Below are positions 54,626 through 62,802 of a stretch of 64,000 nucleotides of DNA, piece after piece. The position numbers and the translations under genes are program-made. How positions within the stretch are numbered: the first letter of the stretch is position 1; each line of letters begins with the position of its first letter. The notes beneath the pieces were generated by a model. The model was not told where the DNA came from, searched no databases, and saw only the letters and a program-made list of their open reading frames with translations. Source of the stretch: Streptomyces varsoviensis (lineage in GTDB: Bacteria > Actinomycetota > Actinomycetes > Streptomycetales > Streptomycetaceae); NCBI RefSeq assembly GCF_000718635.1, contig NZ_JOBF01000004.1, forward strand, positions 1-64,000, in the 5' to 3' direction.

Positions 54626-55681
54626 GTGCCGACGCCGCTGCGCAACCACCTCATCACCAGTTCCCGGAACCCCGCCGACCTGCTCAACGCCGCGTCCCGG
54701 CTGTTCGGGGGCTCGGTCGCCACGTCGCCGCTGGGCGAACTGCGCGCCGACGACCACGAACTGCGCGGGGTCGCCGCGCCCGGCTTCGCCGTGGGCTACT
54801 TCGCCTCGCCCCTCCCCGTACGCGTCGCCTCGACCGAGCGCCGCGGAAGCGGCCACGACTGCGGAAGTGACCACGGCCCCGACTGCGGCTCCGGCCCCGG
54901 CTGCGGCCCCGGCCGCGGTTCGTACTTCGTCAACATCGGCCTCTCCGGCGCTATATCGGCGACCTGCGGCGGATTACGGGCGACCCTCGACGACGCGACA
55001 GCGGGGATCGCCAACCCCGGGGACACCCAGGAACTGCGGCCCACACGGAGTGGGCGGACGCGGTTTCTGGGGCTGCGGATCGACGCCGCCCTGGTGGACG
55101 AGGAATTCGCGGCCCTGACCGGGCGCCCGCCGGCGGGCCCCGTGCGCTTCGACTTCGCCCTCGACCTGGATCAGTCCAAGGGGCGGGCGGTGCGGCTGCT
55201 GGTCCGTTCCCTCCTTGAGCAACTGGACTCGACCGACCCCCTGTTCCAACGTGCGGAGCTGCGGCGCGGCCAGCTCCGCTGCCTCGTCGCCGCCCTGCTC
55301 CTGGCCCAGCCGCACTCCCACACCGGCGAATTGCTGGACGACGGCCCGCCGCCGTCCGGCCGCCACCCGCGCTCCTTGCGGGCGGCCCTCGCCTTCATCG
55401 AGGCCAACCTCGCCGAGCCCGTCAGCCCCGTCGTCATCGCGGAGGCCGCCGGGTGCAGCCCGCGGACCCTCAGCTCCGCGTTCCGCCGCCGGCTCGGCCT
55501 CTCGCCCATGGCCTACGTCCGTAACCTGCGGCTCGACCGCATTCGCGAGGACATCCTCGCCACCGAAGACCCCGTCGGCGCGGTCGCCTACCGGTGGGGC
55601 GTCTCCCACCTCGGACGCTTCGCCGCCGCGTACCGCGACAGGTTCGCGGAACTGCCATCGGAGACGGCGGGCCGTCGGTAG
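54626..55681 (+). CDS. AraC family transcriptional regulator
   Basis: 351 residues from GTG 54626 with GGAGG ten bases upstream. The N-terminal part (about 1-200) is an AraC-type ligand/dimer domain (LFGGSVATSPLGELRADDHELRGVAAPGFAVGYF...). The C-terminal helix-turn-helix pair is at about 252-345 (RAALAFIEANLAEPVSPVVIAEAAGCSPRTLSSAFRRRLGLSPMAYVRNLRLDRIREDILA). Residues 72-98 carry a Gly/Cys/Asp-rich insert (HDCGSDHGPDCGSGPGCGPG). It follows the monooxygenase by 149 bp, so it may control it; the target is not known. Confidence 0.88.
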   Translation: MPTPLRNHLITSSRNPADLLNAASRLFGGSVATSPLGELRADDHELRGVAAPGFAVGYFASPLPVRVASTERRGSGHDCGSDHGPDCGSGPGCGPGRGSYFVNIGLSGAISATCGGLRATLDDATAGIANPGDTQELRPTRSGRTRFLGLRIDAALVDEEFAALTGRPPAGPVRFDFALDLDQSKGRAVRLLVRSLLEQLDSTDPLFQRAELRRGQLRCLVAALLLAQPHSHTGELLDDGPPPSGRHPRSLRAALAFIEANLAEPVSPVVIAEAAGCSPRTLSSAFRRRLGLSPMAYVRNLRLDRIREDILATEDPVGAVAYRWGVSHLGRFAAAYRDRFAELPSETAGRR

Positions 55682-55778
55682 GGAGCGGCGCCCTCATTGG
55701 CCGCTCGCTTCCGGGGCGGTTCCCCGGTTGGCTGCTCGGTTGGAATCCCGGCCGACTCTCCTACGGACCCCCGGCCGG

Positions 55779-56621
55779 TCACTCCTCCGTTACGGGCACG
55801 CACTCGGCGAGCAGGCCGACGATGTCGTCCCAGGCGCGTCGCGCGTGCAGCGGGTGGTGGCCGACGCCGGGGAGGAGGGTCTGGGTCTCGTGGACCGGCG
55901 GGTGGTGGAAGGCGTGCAGGGCGCCGCCGTAGACGACGATGCGCCAGTCGACGCCTGCGGCCTGCATCTCGGCGGCGAAGGCGTCCCGCTGCCGGGGCGG
56001 CATGATCGGGTCCTCCGAGCCGACGCCGGCCCACACGGGGCAGCGGATGTTCGCCGCCTCGCCGGGCCGGCCCGTGGTCAGCGCGTTGACCGTGCCGATG
56101 GCGCGCAGGTCGACGCCGTCGCGGCCGAGTTCCAGCAGGATCGCGCCCCCGGTGCCGTAGCCGATGCCGGCGATGCGGTCGGGGTGGGTCCGCGGTTCGG
56201 CGAGCAGCACATCGAGGGCCGCGTGCCCGATGCCGCGCATCCGGTCGAGGTCGGCGAGCAGCGGGGTGATGCGCGCCAGCATCTCGTCGGGGTCGGTGAA
56301 CCAGCGTCCGCCGTTGATGTCGAAGGCCAGCGCCACGTAGCCGAGTTCGGCGAGGGCGTCGGCGCGGCGGCGCTGGAAGTCGTTCAGGCCGGGGCCCTCG
56401 GGGCCGATCAGGACCGCGGGGCGGCGGCCCGAACCGGCGGGGAGCGCGAGGTGGCCGACCATCGTCAGGCCGTCGGCCGGGTATTCGACGGTGCGTGTGG
56501 TGATCGTCGTGGTTGATGTGGTTGATGTGGTCGGGGCGGTCGGGGCGGTCGGGGCGGTCGGGGCGGTCGGGGCGGTCGGCGCGGGCGGCGCGGGCGGAGT
56601 GACTGCCTGGTGCCTCGTCAT
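55779..56621 (-). CDS. Dienelactone hydrolase-like protein with catalytic Cys replaced
   Basis: 280 residues. The start ATG at 56621 overlaps a palindrome, and no ribosome site is seen, so the mRNA may be leaderless. Residues 8-46 are low-complexity (repeated PTA, then TTSTT), coded by six or more copies of a 9-bp unit. The fold has LIGPEGPGLNDFQRRRADALAELGYVALAFDINGG (about 71-104). The nucleophile elbow reads GYGTGG (154-159): the expected Cys of GYCxGG is Gly156. Asp204 (GSEDPI) and His236 (ALHAFHHP) remain. It may be non-catalytic, or use another residue. Confidence 0.8.
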   Translation of the reverse strand: MTRHQAVTPPAPPAPTAPTAPTAPTAPTAPTTSTTSTTTITTRTVEYPADGLTMVGHLALPAGSGRRPAVLIGPEGPGLNDFQRRRADALAELGYVALAFDINGGRWFTDPDEMLARITPLLADLDRMRGIGHAALDVLLAEPRTHPDRIAGIGYGTGGAILLELGRDGVDLRAIGTVNALTTGRPGEAANIRCPVWAGVGSEDPIMPPRQRDAFAAEMQAAGVDWRIVVYGGALHAFHHPPVHETQTLLPGVGHHPLHARRAWDDIVGLLAECVPVTEE

Positions 56622-56636
56622 ACAGTCGGACTGTAT
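56620..56636. promoter_or_regulatory. 17-bp palindrome covering the dienelactone hydrolase-like start
   Basis: ATACAGTC-G-GACTGTAT, a perfect 8+1+8 dyad over the start codon, like a TetR-type operator. A repressor bound here would block translation start or transcription of a leaderless mRNA. Confidence 0.7.
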
Positions 56637-56740
56637 TGACCGTCGGGCCCGATCGGTCGAGTCTTCGCCGTCGGCGGAACGGAAACCAGAAGACCTGGGG
56701 ACCAGAAGATCCAGGTATCACCAAGACCTAGGGTGCGGGC

Positions 56741-58210
56741 ATGACCACACCCTTCGAAGCCGCAGAAGACGCAGAAGACGTACTAGACGTAGTAGACGCA
56801 GAAGATGACGTAGTCGCATATTTCGACCAGTTGCTGCCGACCACGCGCCGGGCCCTCCTGCACCGCGTCGCCGTCGCCCAGGCCGAGGGCCGCTCCCCCT
56901 CGCTGGTGGGGGCGGTGGTCCGGGAGGGGAAGACCGTGTGGTCAGGGGGGTGGGGGGCAGTCGACGGGTGGGCTCCTGACGCCGATACGCAGTACCGGAT
57001 CGGTTCGATCACCAAGACGTTCATCGCCGTCCTGGTGATGCGGCTGTGCGACGAGGGGCTGTTGGACCTCGGTGATCCGCTGCGCGCGCACCTGGACCTG
57101 GCCGGTGCTCCGCCGGAGGCGGGGGACGCGACCGTAACGCAACTCCTCGCGCACACGGCGGGGCTGAGCGCCGAGGCGCGCGGGCCGTGGTGGGAGCGTA
57201 CGGACGGCGCGCTGCGGCCCGAGCTGACGGATGTGTTCGGGGAGGGGGCGCAGCCCCACCCGGCGGGCCGGCGCCACCACTACTCCAACCCCGGTTTCGC
57301 GCTGCTGGGCGCGCTCGTCGAGCGGTTGCGGGGCGGTACGCCATGGCATGAGGTGCTGCGGCGCGAGGTGCTGGAACCGCTGGGCATGGCCCGTACGAGC
57401 CCGCTGCCCGAGGCGCCGCACGCACAGGGCTGGGCGGTCCACCCGTGGGCCGACGTGTTGCAGCCGGAACCCGCCGTCGACACGGGGCTCATGGGGCCGG
57501 CGGGGCAGTTGTGGTCCACTGCGGGGGACCTCGGCCGGTTCGCCGCGTTCCTGCTGCGCGGTGACGAGCGGGTGCTGAGCGCGGACACGCTGGCCCGCAT
57601 GCGCGAGCCCGCGTCCGGCCCGCGCGACGAGAACTGGCAGGGCGGTTACGGGCTCGGCGTGCAGCTCACGCGCTCGCACGGCCGGCTGCTCTTCGGGCAC
57701 ACCGGCTCCATGCCGGGCTTCGTCTCCGCGCTGTGGGCGAACGAGGCCGAGGACGTCGCCGGGATCGCGCTGGCCAACGCCACCGCCGGGCCGCTGACCG
57801 GGGCCGTCGCCGCCGACCTCGTACGGATCGTCGCGGAACGCGAACCGCGGCTGCCCCGGCCCTGGCAGCCGCTGCCCGCCGCCGACCCGGAACTGCTGGC
57901 CCTGACCGGGCCCTGGTACTGGGGCGCCACCCCCCTCGCCCTGCGGCTCCGCGCGGACCGCGGGCTGGAGCTCCGGCCCCTCGCCGCGCAGGGCCGGGCG
58001 GCGCGCTTCCGCGCGGAGGCGGACGGGACCTGGACCGGTCTGGACGGGTACTACGCGGGCGAGGTGCTGCGGGTGGTCCGTACCGCGTCGGGCGAGGTCA
58101 GCCACCTCGACATCGGTACGTTCGTCTTCACCCGGCAGCCGTACGAGCCGGGGGACGCGGCCGTCCCGGGAGGCGTCCACCCGGAGGGGTGGGGCGGACA
58201 GCCGGGGTAA
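56741..58210 (+). CDS. Serine beta-lactamase-fold hydrolase (class C/esterase-like)
   Basis: 489 residues. The active-site motifs are SITK (S89-K92), YSN (Y181-N183) and HTG (H320-G322). The N-terminal 25 residues are Asp/Glu-rich, coded by GAAGAC-type repeats. No signal peptide is seen, so it is likely cytoplasmic, in contrast to secreted beta-lactamases. The C-terminal 120 residues (about 370-489) form an extra beta domain (LTGPWYWGATPLALRLR...). It could be an esterase, D-aminopeptidase or peptidase; antibiotic hydrolysis is not implied. Confidence 0.85.
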   Translation: MTTPFEAAEDAEDVLDVVDAEDDVVAYFDQLLPTTRRALLHRVAVAQAEGRSPSLVGAVVREGKTVWSGGWGAVDGWAPDADTQYRIGSITKTFIAVLVMRLCDEGLLDLGDPLRAHLDLAGAPPEAGDATVTQLLAHTAGLSAEARGPWWERTDGALRPELTDVFGEGAQPHPAGRRHHYSNPGFALLGALVERLRGGTPWHEVLRREVLEPLGMARTSPLPEAPHAQGWAVHPWADVLQPEPAVDTGLMGPAGQLWSTAGDLGRFAAFLLRGDERVLSADTLARMREPASGPRDENWQGGYGLGVQLTRSHGRLLFGHTGSMPGFVSALWANEAEDVAGIALANATAGPLTGAVAADLVRIVAEREPRLPRPWQPLPAADPELLALTGPWYWGATPLALRLRADRGLELRPLAAQGRAARFRAEADGTWTGLDGYYAGEVLRVVRTASGEVSHLDIGTFVFTRQPYEPGDAAVPGGVHPEGWGGQPG

Positions 58211-58398
58211 CTCGGACGCCGCGGCCGGGCGGGCCTCGCAACCCGGCGGGCCCCCACAGCCGGTGCGGCGGTCCTCGCGGCCGGGCGGTAGGGAGCGCAC
58301 AGGGCCGCGCGGCGGTCCGTCCGGTCGGCGGACGTACGCTCGGGGGCGAGATATCGGGCCGCCGAGCGCGGCGTATCACCTGGAAGTGGAAGGCCACC

Positions 58399-59526
58399 GT
58401 GACTGCTGCGAACCCCGTCCCGGCCCTGCTCGACCTGCCGCCGCTGACCGCAGGTCATTTCGCGCGCATCGAGGACAAGATCGCCTCGCTGCTCCGTACC
58501 CGCTCCGATGTCGTCGCTATGCAGGGCGAGGCGCTGCTGCCGCTGGAGGCGGCCATCCGTGCGGCCGTGCGCCCCGGCTCCACCGCGCTGAACGTCGTCA
58601 CGGGCCCGTACGGCGAGACGTTCGGCGGCTGGCTGCGTTCCTGCGGGGCGGAGGTGGTCACCGTGACGGCGCCGTTCAGTGGGGCGGTGCGCCCGGAGCA
58701 GGTGGCCGACGCGCTGCGCGAGCACCCTGAGATCGACTTCGTGAGCCTGGTGCACGCCGAGGCCGCGACCGGCAACACCAACCCCGTGGCGGAGATCGGG
58801 GCCGTGGTGAGGGAGCACGGCGCGCTGCTGATGCTCGACGCCGTCGCCTCCGTGGCCGCCGAACCGCTGCTGACCGACGAGTGGGGCGTGGACCTCTGCG
58901 TGATCGGCGGGCAGAAGGCGATGGCGGGGCCCGCCGGGGTCTCCGCCGTCGCCGTCAGCGACCGCGCCTGGGCCCGGATCGCCGCGAACCCGCAGGCCCC
59001 GCGCCGCTCGTACCTCTCCCTCATGGACTGGAAGGAGCGCTGGATCGACGGCGGGCGCACCGCGCTGCCGCACGCGCCGGCCCAGTTGGAGATGCTGGCG
59101 CTCGAACAGGCCGCGGACCGCGTCGAGGCCGATGGGCTGGCCGCCGTCATCGCCCGCCACCGGGCAGCGTCCGCCGCCACCCGCGCAGGGGTACGGACGC
59201 TGGGCACCCTTACCCCGTACGTCACCCGGGACGGGGATGCCGCCCCGGTCGCCACCACGCTGCGGGCCCCCGGGGGAATGGACGCTCGCGAACTGGTCGC
59301 CGCGGCTCAGGCCGCCGACGCGAACGTGCCGGTGCAGGCGGCCGCCGGCGACCTCGCCAAGGAGATGATCCGCGTCAACCACTACGGCCGGGCCGCCGAC
59401 CGGTCCGTCGTACTCGCCTCACTGGCCGCCCTGGCCGAGGGGCTGCGCGCCCTGGGGGCGGAGGCGTCGGAGGCCGCCGCGGCGGCGGAGGCCGCGGGCG
59501 CCGCTTGGGACGGGATCGCGGCCTGA
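58399..59526 (+). CDS. Class V aminotransferase-like PLP enzyme
   Basis: 375 residues from GTG 58399 with GGAAGG upstream. The PLP-Lys is in VIGGQKAMAGPAGVSAVAVSDRAW (about 170-193), after LLMLDAVASVAAEPLLTDEWGVDL with the Asp for the ring. The family includes alanine-glyoxylate, serine-pyruvate and pyridoxamine-pyruvate aminotransferases. TGPYGETFGGWLRSCGAEVVTV and VHAEAATGNTNP match that group. The C-terminus is an Ala/Glu-rich helix (about 352-375). The substrate is unknown. Confidence 0.85.
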   Translation: MTAANPVPALLDLPPLTAGHFARIEDKIASLLRTRSDVVAMQGEALLPLEAAIRAAVRPGSTALNVVTGPYGETFGGWLRSCGAEVVTVTAPFSGAVRPEQVADALREHPEIDFVSLVHAEAATGNTNPVAEIGAVVREHGALLMLDAVASVAAEPLLTDEWGVDLCVIGGQKAMAGPAGVSAVAVSDRAWARIAANPQAPRRSYLSLMDWKERWIDGGRTALPHAPAQLEMLALEQAADRVEADGLAAVIARHRAASAATRAGVRTLGTLTPYVTRDGDAAPVATTLRAPGGMDARELVAAAQAADANVPVQAAAGDLAKEMIRVNHYGRAADRSVVLASLAALAEGLRALGAEASEAAAAAEAAGAAWDGIAA

Positions 59527-59926
59527 GGGGAAGGCGTGTCGGGGGCCTGGGACTGACCCCCGAGGGCCTGCGGGCGTACGGGCGTACGGCTGAGCGAGCG
59601 CGGTGGTGGTTGCCGTGCTGGTGAGCGGCCGTACGCCCTTTTCTCTGGCCTTGATATCGAACACCAGTTCATGACGTGGGGGTGCGCGACGCGTGGATGA
59701 GGGGGATCGTTGAAGGTGAGGGCGACGGTGGTAGCGCCGTCCGTTCCGATCTCCGTTCTCCTTAATCGTTTCGCCCGTCTTCCTTCGGCTTCTTTTTCGG
59801 CTCTTTTTCGACTTCGCGTCCTTAGCGATCATGTTCTAGGGGCGTGGCTACAATCGGAATGCCGCACCCGCTTGCTTCACGAGGCGGCAGCCCGGTAGTC
59901 GACCCCGCCTCCAGGAGCCCCGACAG
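59527..59926. other. Non-coding region with terminator and TetR-gene promoter
   Basis: 400 bp. The left part carries an inverted repeat GGGCGTACGGC (59580-59590)/GCCGTACGCCC (59628-59638) followed by TTTTCTC, a possible terminator with a long loop for the aminotransferase. The right part (59770-59860) is T-rich; TACAAT at 59847 may be a -10 element of the TetR gene. A Lys/Arg-rich frame on the minus strand (from 59832) has no ribosome site and is not listed as a gene. Confidence 0.45.
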
Positions 59927-60769
59927 ATGACGGAAACCGTCGCCGCACCCTCTCGCGCGGACGCCCGGCGCAACAGGGCGCTCGTCCTGACGGCGGCCCG
60001 ATCGGCTTTCGCGGAGCGGGGGATGGACGTTCCACTCGGGGAGATCGCGCGGCGCGCGGGGGTCGGCGCGGGGACGGTCTACCGCCATTTCCCGTCAAAG
60101 GAAGCGCTGTTCGAGGCGGCGGTCGTGGACCGGATACGGCTGTTCGTGGATACGGCACGGGAGTTGGCCGACGTGCCCGACCCCGGCCCGGTCTTCTTCC
60201 GCTTCCTGGCGTCCGTGGTCCGCCTGACCGCACGGAACAAGGCGCTCTGCGACGCGCTGGAGGCGGGCGGCGAGCAGCGCTTCGGGGCCTCCGCCGGCCT
60301 GCTGCGGGATTTCACGGCCGCCCTGCGCATACTCCTGACGCGGGCTCAGGAGGCGGGCTGCGTACGGCGGGACGTGGACATCGCCGATGTACGGGCGCTG
60401 CTGCTGGCGTGCCTGTCGATGGAGCGGCGCAGCGGCCCGGACGCCGTGCCGGGGCGGGGCGTGGCCCTGGTCTGCGACAGCTTGCGACCCGGGCAGCATG
60501 TGACGAAACTCCCGGTCGCCGACGAGCGTAAGGCCCGGAAAGACCGTAATGGCCGTAGTGTTCGTAACGAAACCGGCTGCGCGGCCTGCGGCACCCCCGT
60601 GACCGCCGCTCGTACGGGCCGGCCCGCCCGGTACTGCGGCGGTGCCTGCCGCCAGAAGGCCCACCGCGAGCGGGCCCGGGCCAGGAGCCGGGACGACGCC
60701 TCTGCGGCGGGCCGCGCGCCCGTAGCTGCGCTGACGCGTCCGCCGACTGACGGACCATGGCCGGGCTGA
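59927..60769 (+). CDS. TetR family regulator with C-terminal zinc-finger-like tail
   Basis: 280 residues. The TetR helix-turn-helix is at about 15-63 (NRALVLTAARSAFAERGMDVPLGEIARRAGVGAGTVYRHFPSKEALF). The ligand domain is about 70-190. Unusually, the C-terminus (about 215-252) reads CAACGTPVTAARTGRPARYCGGACRQKAHRER: C218, C221, C237 and C241 give CxxC-x15-CxxxC, a zinc-finger-like motif seen at the ends of assorted actinobacterial proteins. The length is about 80 residues more than usual. The ligand and targets are unknown. Confidence 0.88.
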   Translation: MTETVAAPSRADARRNRALVLTAARSAFAERGMDVPLGEIARRAGVGAGTVYRHFPSKEALFEAAVVDRIRLFVDTARELADVPDPGPVFFRFLASVVRLTARNKALCDALEAGGEQRFGASAGLLRDFTAALRILLTRAQEAGCVRRDVDIADVRALLLACLSMERRSGPDAVPGRGVALVCDSLRPGQHVTKLPVADERKARKDRNGRSVRNETGCAACGTPVTAARTGRPARYCGGACRQKAHRERARARSRDDASAAGRAPVAALTRPPTDGPWPG

Positions 60770-60827
60770 CGCGTCCGTAGCCGGGTTGACCGCGCCCGTA
60801 GCCGACCGTCTCGGCTGATGGCGGTGC

Positions 60828-61280
60828 CTAGAGCTGGTACTTGAAGCCGAGGTGCGACGCCTCGAAGCCGAGCCGCTCGTAGAACCGGTGCGCGTCCACG
60901 CGTACCGCGTCCGAGGTGAGCTGCACCAGCCGGCAGCCCTCGGTGCGCGAGGTGGCGATGGCCCACTCGATCAGTTCGGTGCCGAGGCCGCTGCCGCGCG
61001 CGTCCGCGTGTATGCGGACGCCCTCGATGATCGAGCGCGTCGCGCCTCGTCTCGACAGCCCCGGGATGATGGTGAGTTGGAGGGTGCCGATGACCTGCCC
61101 CTCGCGCACCGCCACGGCCACGTACTGGTTCGGGTCCTTGGCCAGCCTGTCGAACGCGGTGCGGTAGGGGGTGAGGTCGTCGGGGGTTTCGCGCAGCGCG
61201 CCGAGTTCGTCGTCGGCGAGCAGGGCCACGATGGCGGGGATGTCGTCGGCGGTCGCCCGCCGGATCTCGATGTCACTCAT
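60828..61280 (-). CDS. GNAT family N-acetyltransferase
   Basis: 150 residues, MSDIEIRRATADDIPAIVALLADDELG. The acetyl-CoA motif is VRIHADARGSGLGTELIEWAIATSR (about 89-112), and the C-terminal HRFYERLGFEASHLGFKYQL is typical. The acceptor is unknown; the closest type is the PhnO/RimI-like amine acetylases. It is a short single-domain protein. Confidence 0.88.
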   Translation of the reverse strand: MSDIEIRRATADDIPAIVALLADDELGALRETPDDLTPYRTAFDRLAKDPNQYVAVAVREGQVIGTLQLTIIPGLSRRGATRSIIEGVRIHADARGSGLGTELIEWAIATSRTEGCRLVQLTSDAVRVDAHRFYERLGFEASHLGFKYQL

Positions 61281-61314
61281 GGCCCGGACCTTACGCGGAG
61301 GGGCCGCGAAATGA

Positions 61315-61932
61315 TCAAGTACCCGGCCGTGCTCCGGTCGTACGAGCCGGGGCGGACGCAGCCGTGCGAGGCGTAAGGGATGTACGAGGCGTACGAGCCT
61401 TGAGGGTCGTACGAGCCGTACGGGTCGTACGAGCCGCCGCGCGGGCCCGTCGGCCCCTGGCCGTGGGCCCCCAGGGTTTGAGGACGGAGATCGCGGTCAT
61501 GAACACGTACAGGGTCAGGGCGACGCTCGGGGCGGCGACCAGGCTGGGGGTCGCCGCCCCGGCGTCGGGCCCCGTGGCCACGGCGGACGCGGCCTCGTCG
61601 ATCGTCGTGCGCAGGGCGAAAATGCTCGCCCCCGTCGCGATGAGGGTCAGCCAGAACTTGGTGTAGACCCAGCGGTACCGGGCGATCCCCCACGCCGTGC
61701 CCAGCGACAGGATCACCCCGCTGAACAGGGACAACAGGCTGATGGGAATGATCAGCCAGTCACCGAAGATCTTCATGGCGCGGTAGGCGGCCGTGGCCGT
61801 CGTCGGGGACCGGGTGAGCGCGCCCGCGAGGCCGAGGACCAGCAGGCCGAGCGTGAGCCCGAGCCAGCCGACGGACACCGCGACATGGACGAAGAGGGTG
61901 GCCCGGCGCGCCGGGCGGCTGAGCGGCTTCAT
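61315..61932 (-). CDS. DUF2269-type four-helix membrane protein
   Basis: 205 residues from ATG 61932. Four hydrophobic helices are present: about 13-38 (FVHVAVSVGWLGLTLGLLVLGLAGAL), 55-80 (FGDWLIIPISLLSLFSGVILSL), 90-112 (FWLTLIATGASIFAL) and 130-150 (LVAAPSVALTLYVFMTAISVLKPWG). The pattern matches DUF2269-like integral membrane proteins. The tail (about 155-205) is Arg/Thr/Ala-rich, coded by repeats containing CGTACGAG, and looks disordered. Upstream longer frames are Cys/Pro-rich and unlikely. Function unknown. Confidence 0.7.
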   Translation of the reverse strand: MKPLSRPARRATLFVHVAVSVGWLGLTLGLLVLGLAGALTRSPTTATAAYRAMKIFGDWLIIPISLLSLFSGVILSLGTAWGIARYRWVYTKFWLTLIATGASIFALRTTIDEAASAVATGPDAGAATPSLVAAPSVALTLYVFMTAISVLKPWGPTARGRRARAAARTTRTARTTLKARTPRTSLTPRTAASAPARTTGARPGT

Positions 61933-62091
61933 GACGACAACGGTGGCGCGCCGCCCGGGCCATGGCGTCTGACGGCGGGAGTATCCCGAAGTACTCGCAG
62001 CCGAGTACGGGGATGGGCACGAGCACGAGTGCCAGCCCAGGCAGGAGTACGGGCACGGAGACGGGCACGGGCCCGGGCACGAGATCAAGGT

Positions 62092-62161
62092 TCGGCCCGA
62101 GATCAGGCCGGCACCGGATCTAGGCTCGGCCCGAGATCAAGGGCCGGCACCGGATCTAGGC
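62092..62161. repeat. 34/36-bp direct repeat before the HAD gene
   Basis: Two tandem copies (62092-62125 and 62126-62161) share TCGGCCCGAGATCA, then GGCCGGCACCGGATCTAGGC; the second has two extra bases in the middle. A third partial copy (TTCGGCCCGAGATCA-like) is near 62078. They lie directly before the HAD gene start, in its 5' leader. Confidence 0.85.
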
Positions 62162-62169
62162 TCGATCTC

Positions 62170-62802
62170 ATGACCAGACTGCATCTTTTCGACATGGACG
62201 GCACGCTGCTCTACGGATCGGCCGCCGCGATCGAGATATCGCGGCAGCTCGGGCTGGAACGGGAGATCGCCGAGTTGGAGGGGGCTTTCCTGGCCGGCGG
62301 CATGACACCGCCGGAGTTCGCGGTCCAGGCCTGTGAGCTGTGGGGCGAGCTGCGCGAGGAACAGGTCGCGGCGGCCTTCGCGAACGCGCCGTGGCTGGCC
62401 GGCATCCGGGAGGTCTGGGCGGAGATCCGGGCACGCGGCGAGCGATGCGCGGTGATCTCGCTCTCGCCGTCGTTCTTCGTGGAGCGGCTGCTGGACTGGG
62501 GCGTGGATGAGGCGTGCGGCTCGCGCTGGCCGTCCGTGCCGTTCCGGGAGCCGGTGGATCCGGCGGGCATCCTCGATGTGGCGGCGAAAGTGAGGATTGC
62601 GGATGAACTTTGTGAGAGGTTCGGTCTGACCCGGGCGGACTGCGTAGCGTACGGGGACTCGATGTCGGACGTGGCGTTGTTCGCCGCATTGCCCGTCTCG
62701 GTCGCGGTGAACGCGGATCATCATGTGCGGGACAGCGCCACGCACGCCTATACCGGGCGCGATCTCCGGGAGGCCTACGAATTGGTCGGTGACCCACGGT
62801 AA
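62170..62802 (+). CDS. HAD-superfamily phosphatase (PSPase-like)
   Basis: 210 residues from ATG 62170. Motif I is LFDMDGTLLYGS (about 6-17) with nucleophile Asp; motif II is the Ser in AVISLSPSFF; motif III/IV is DCVAYGDSMSDVALFAAL (about 158-175). The helical cap between motifs I and II (about 20-85) fits the HAD-IB group, which includes phosphoserine phosphatase. The substrate is unknown. The start lies just behind a tandem repeat, and no strong ribosome site is seen. Confidence 0.87.
   Translation: MTRLHLFDMDGTLLYGSAAAIEISRQLGLEREIAELEGAFLAGGMTPPEFAVQACELWGELREEQVAAAFANAPWLAGIREVWAEIRARGERCAVISLSPSFFVERLLDWGVDEACGSRWPSVPFREPVDPAGILDVAAKVRIADELCERFGLTRADCVAYGDSMSDVALFAALPVSVAVNADHHVRDSATHAYTGRDLREAYELVGDPR

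Noticed and set aside
59419..59832. Minus-strand frame starting with a Lys/Arg-rich segment
   Set aside because: No ribosome site; most of it is antisense to the aminotransferase 3' end. The basic start comes from a T-rich stretch.
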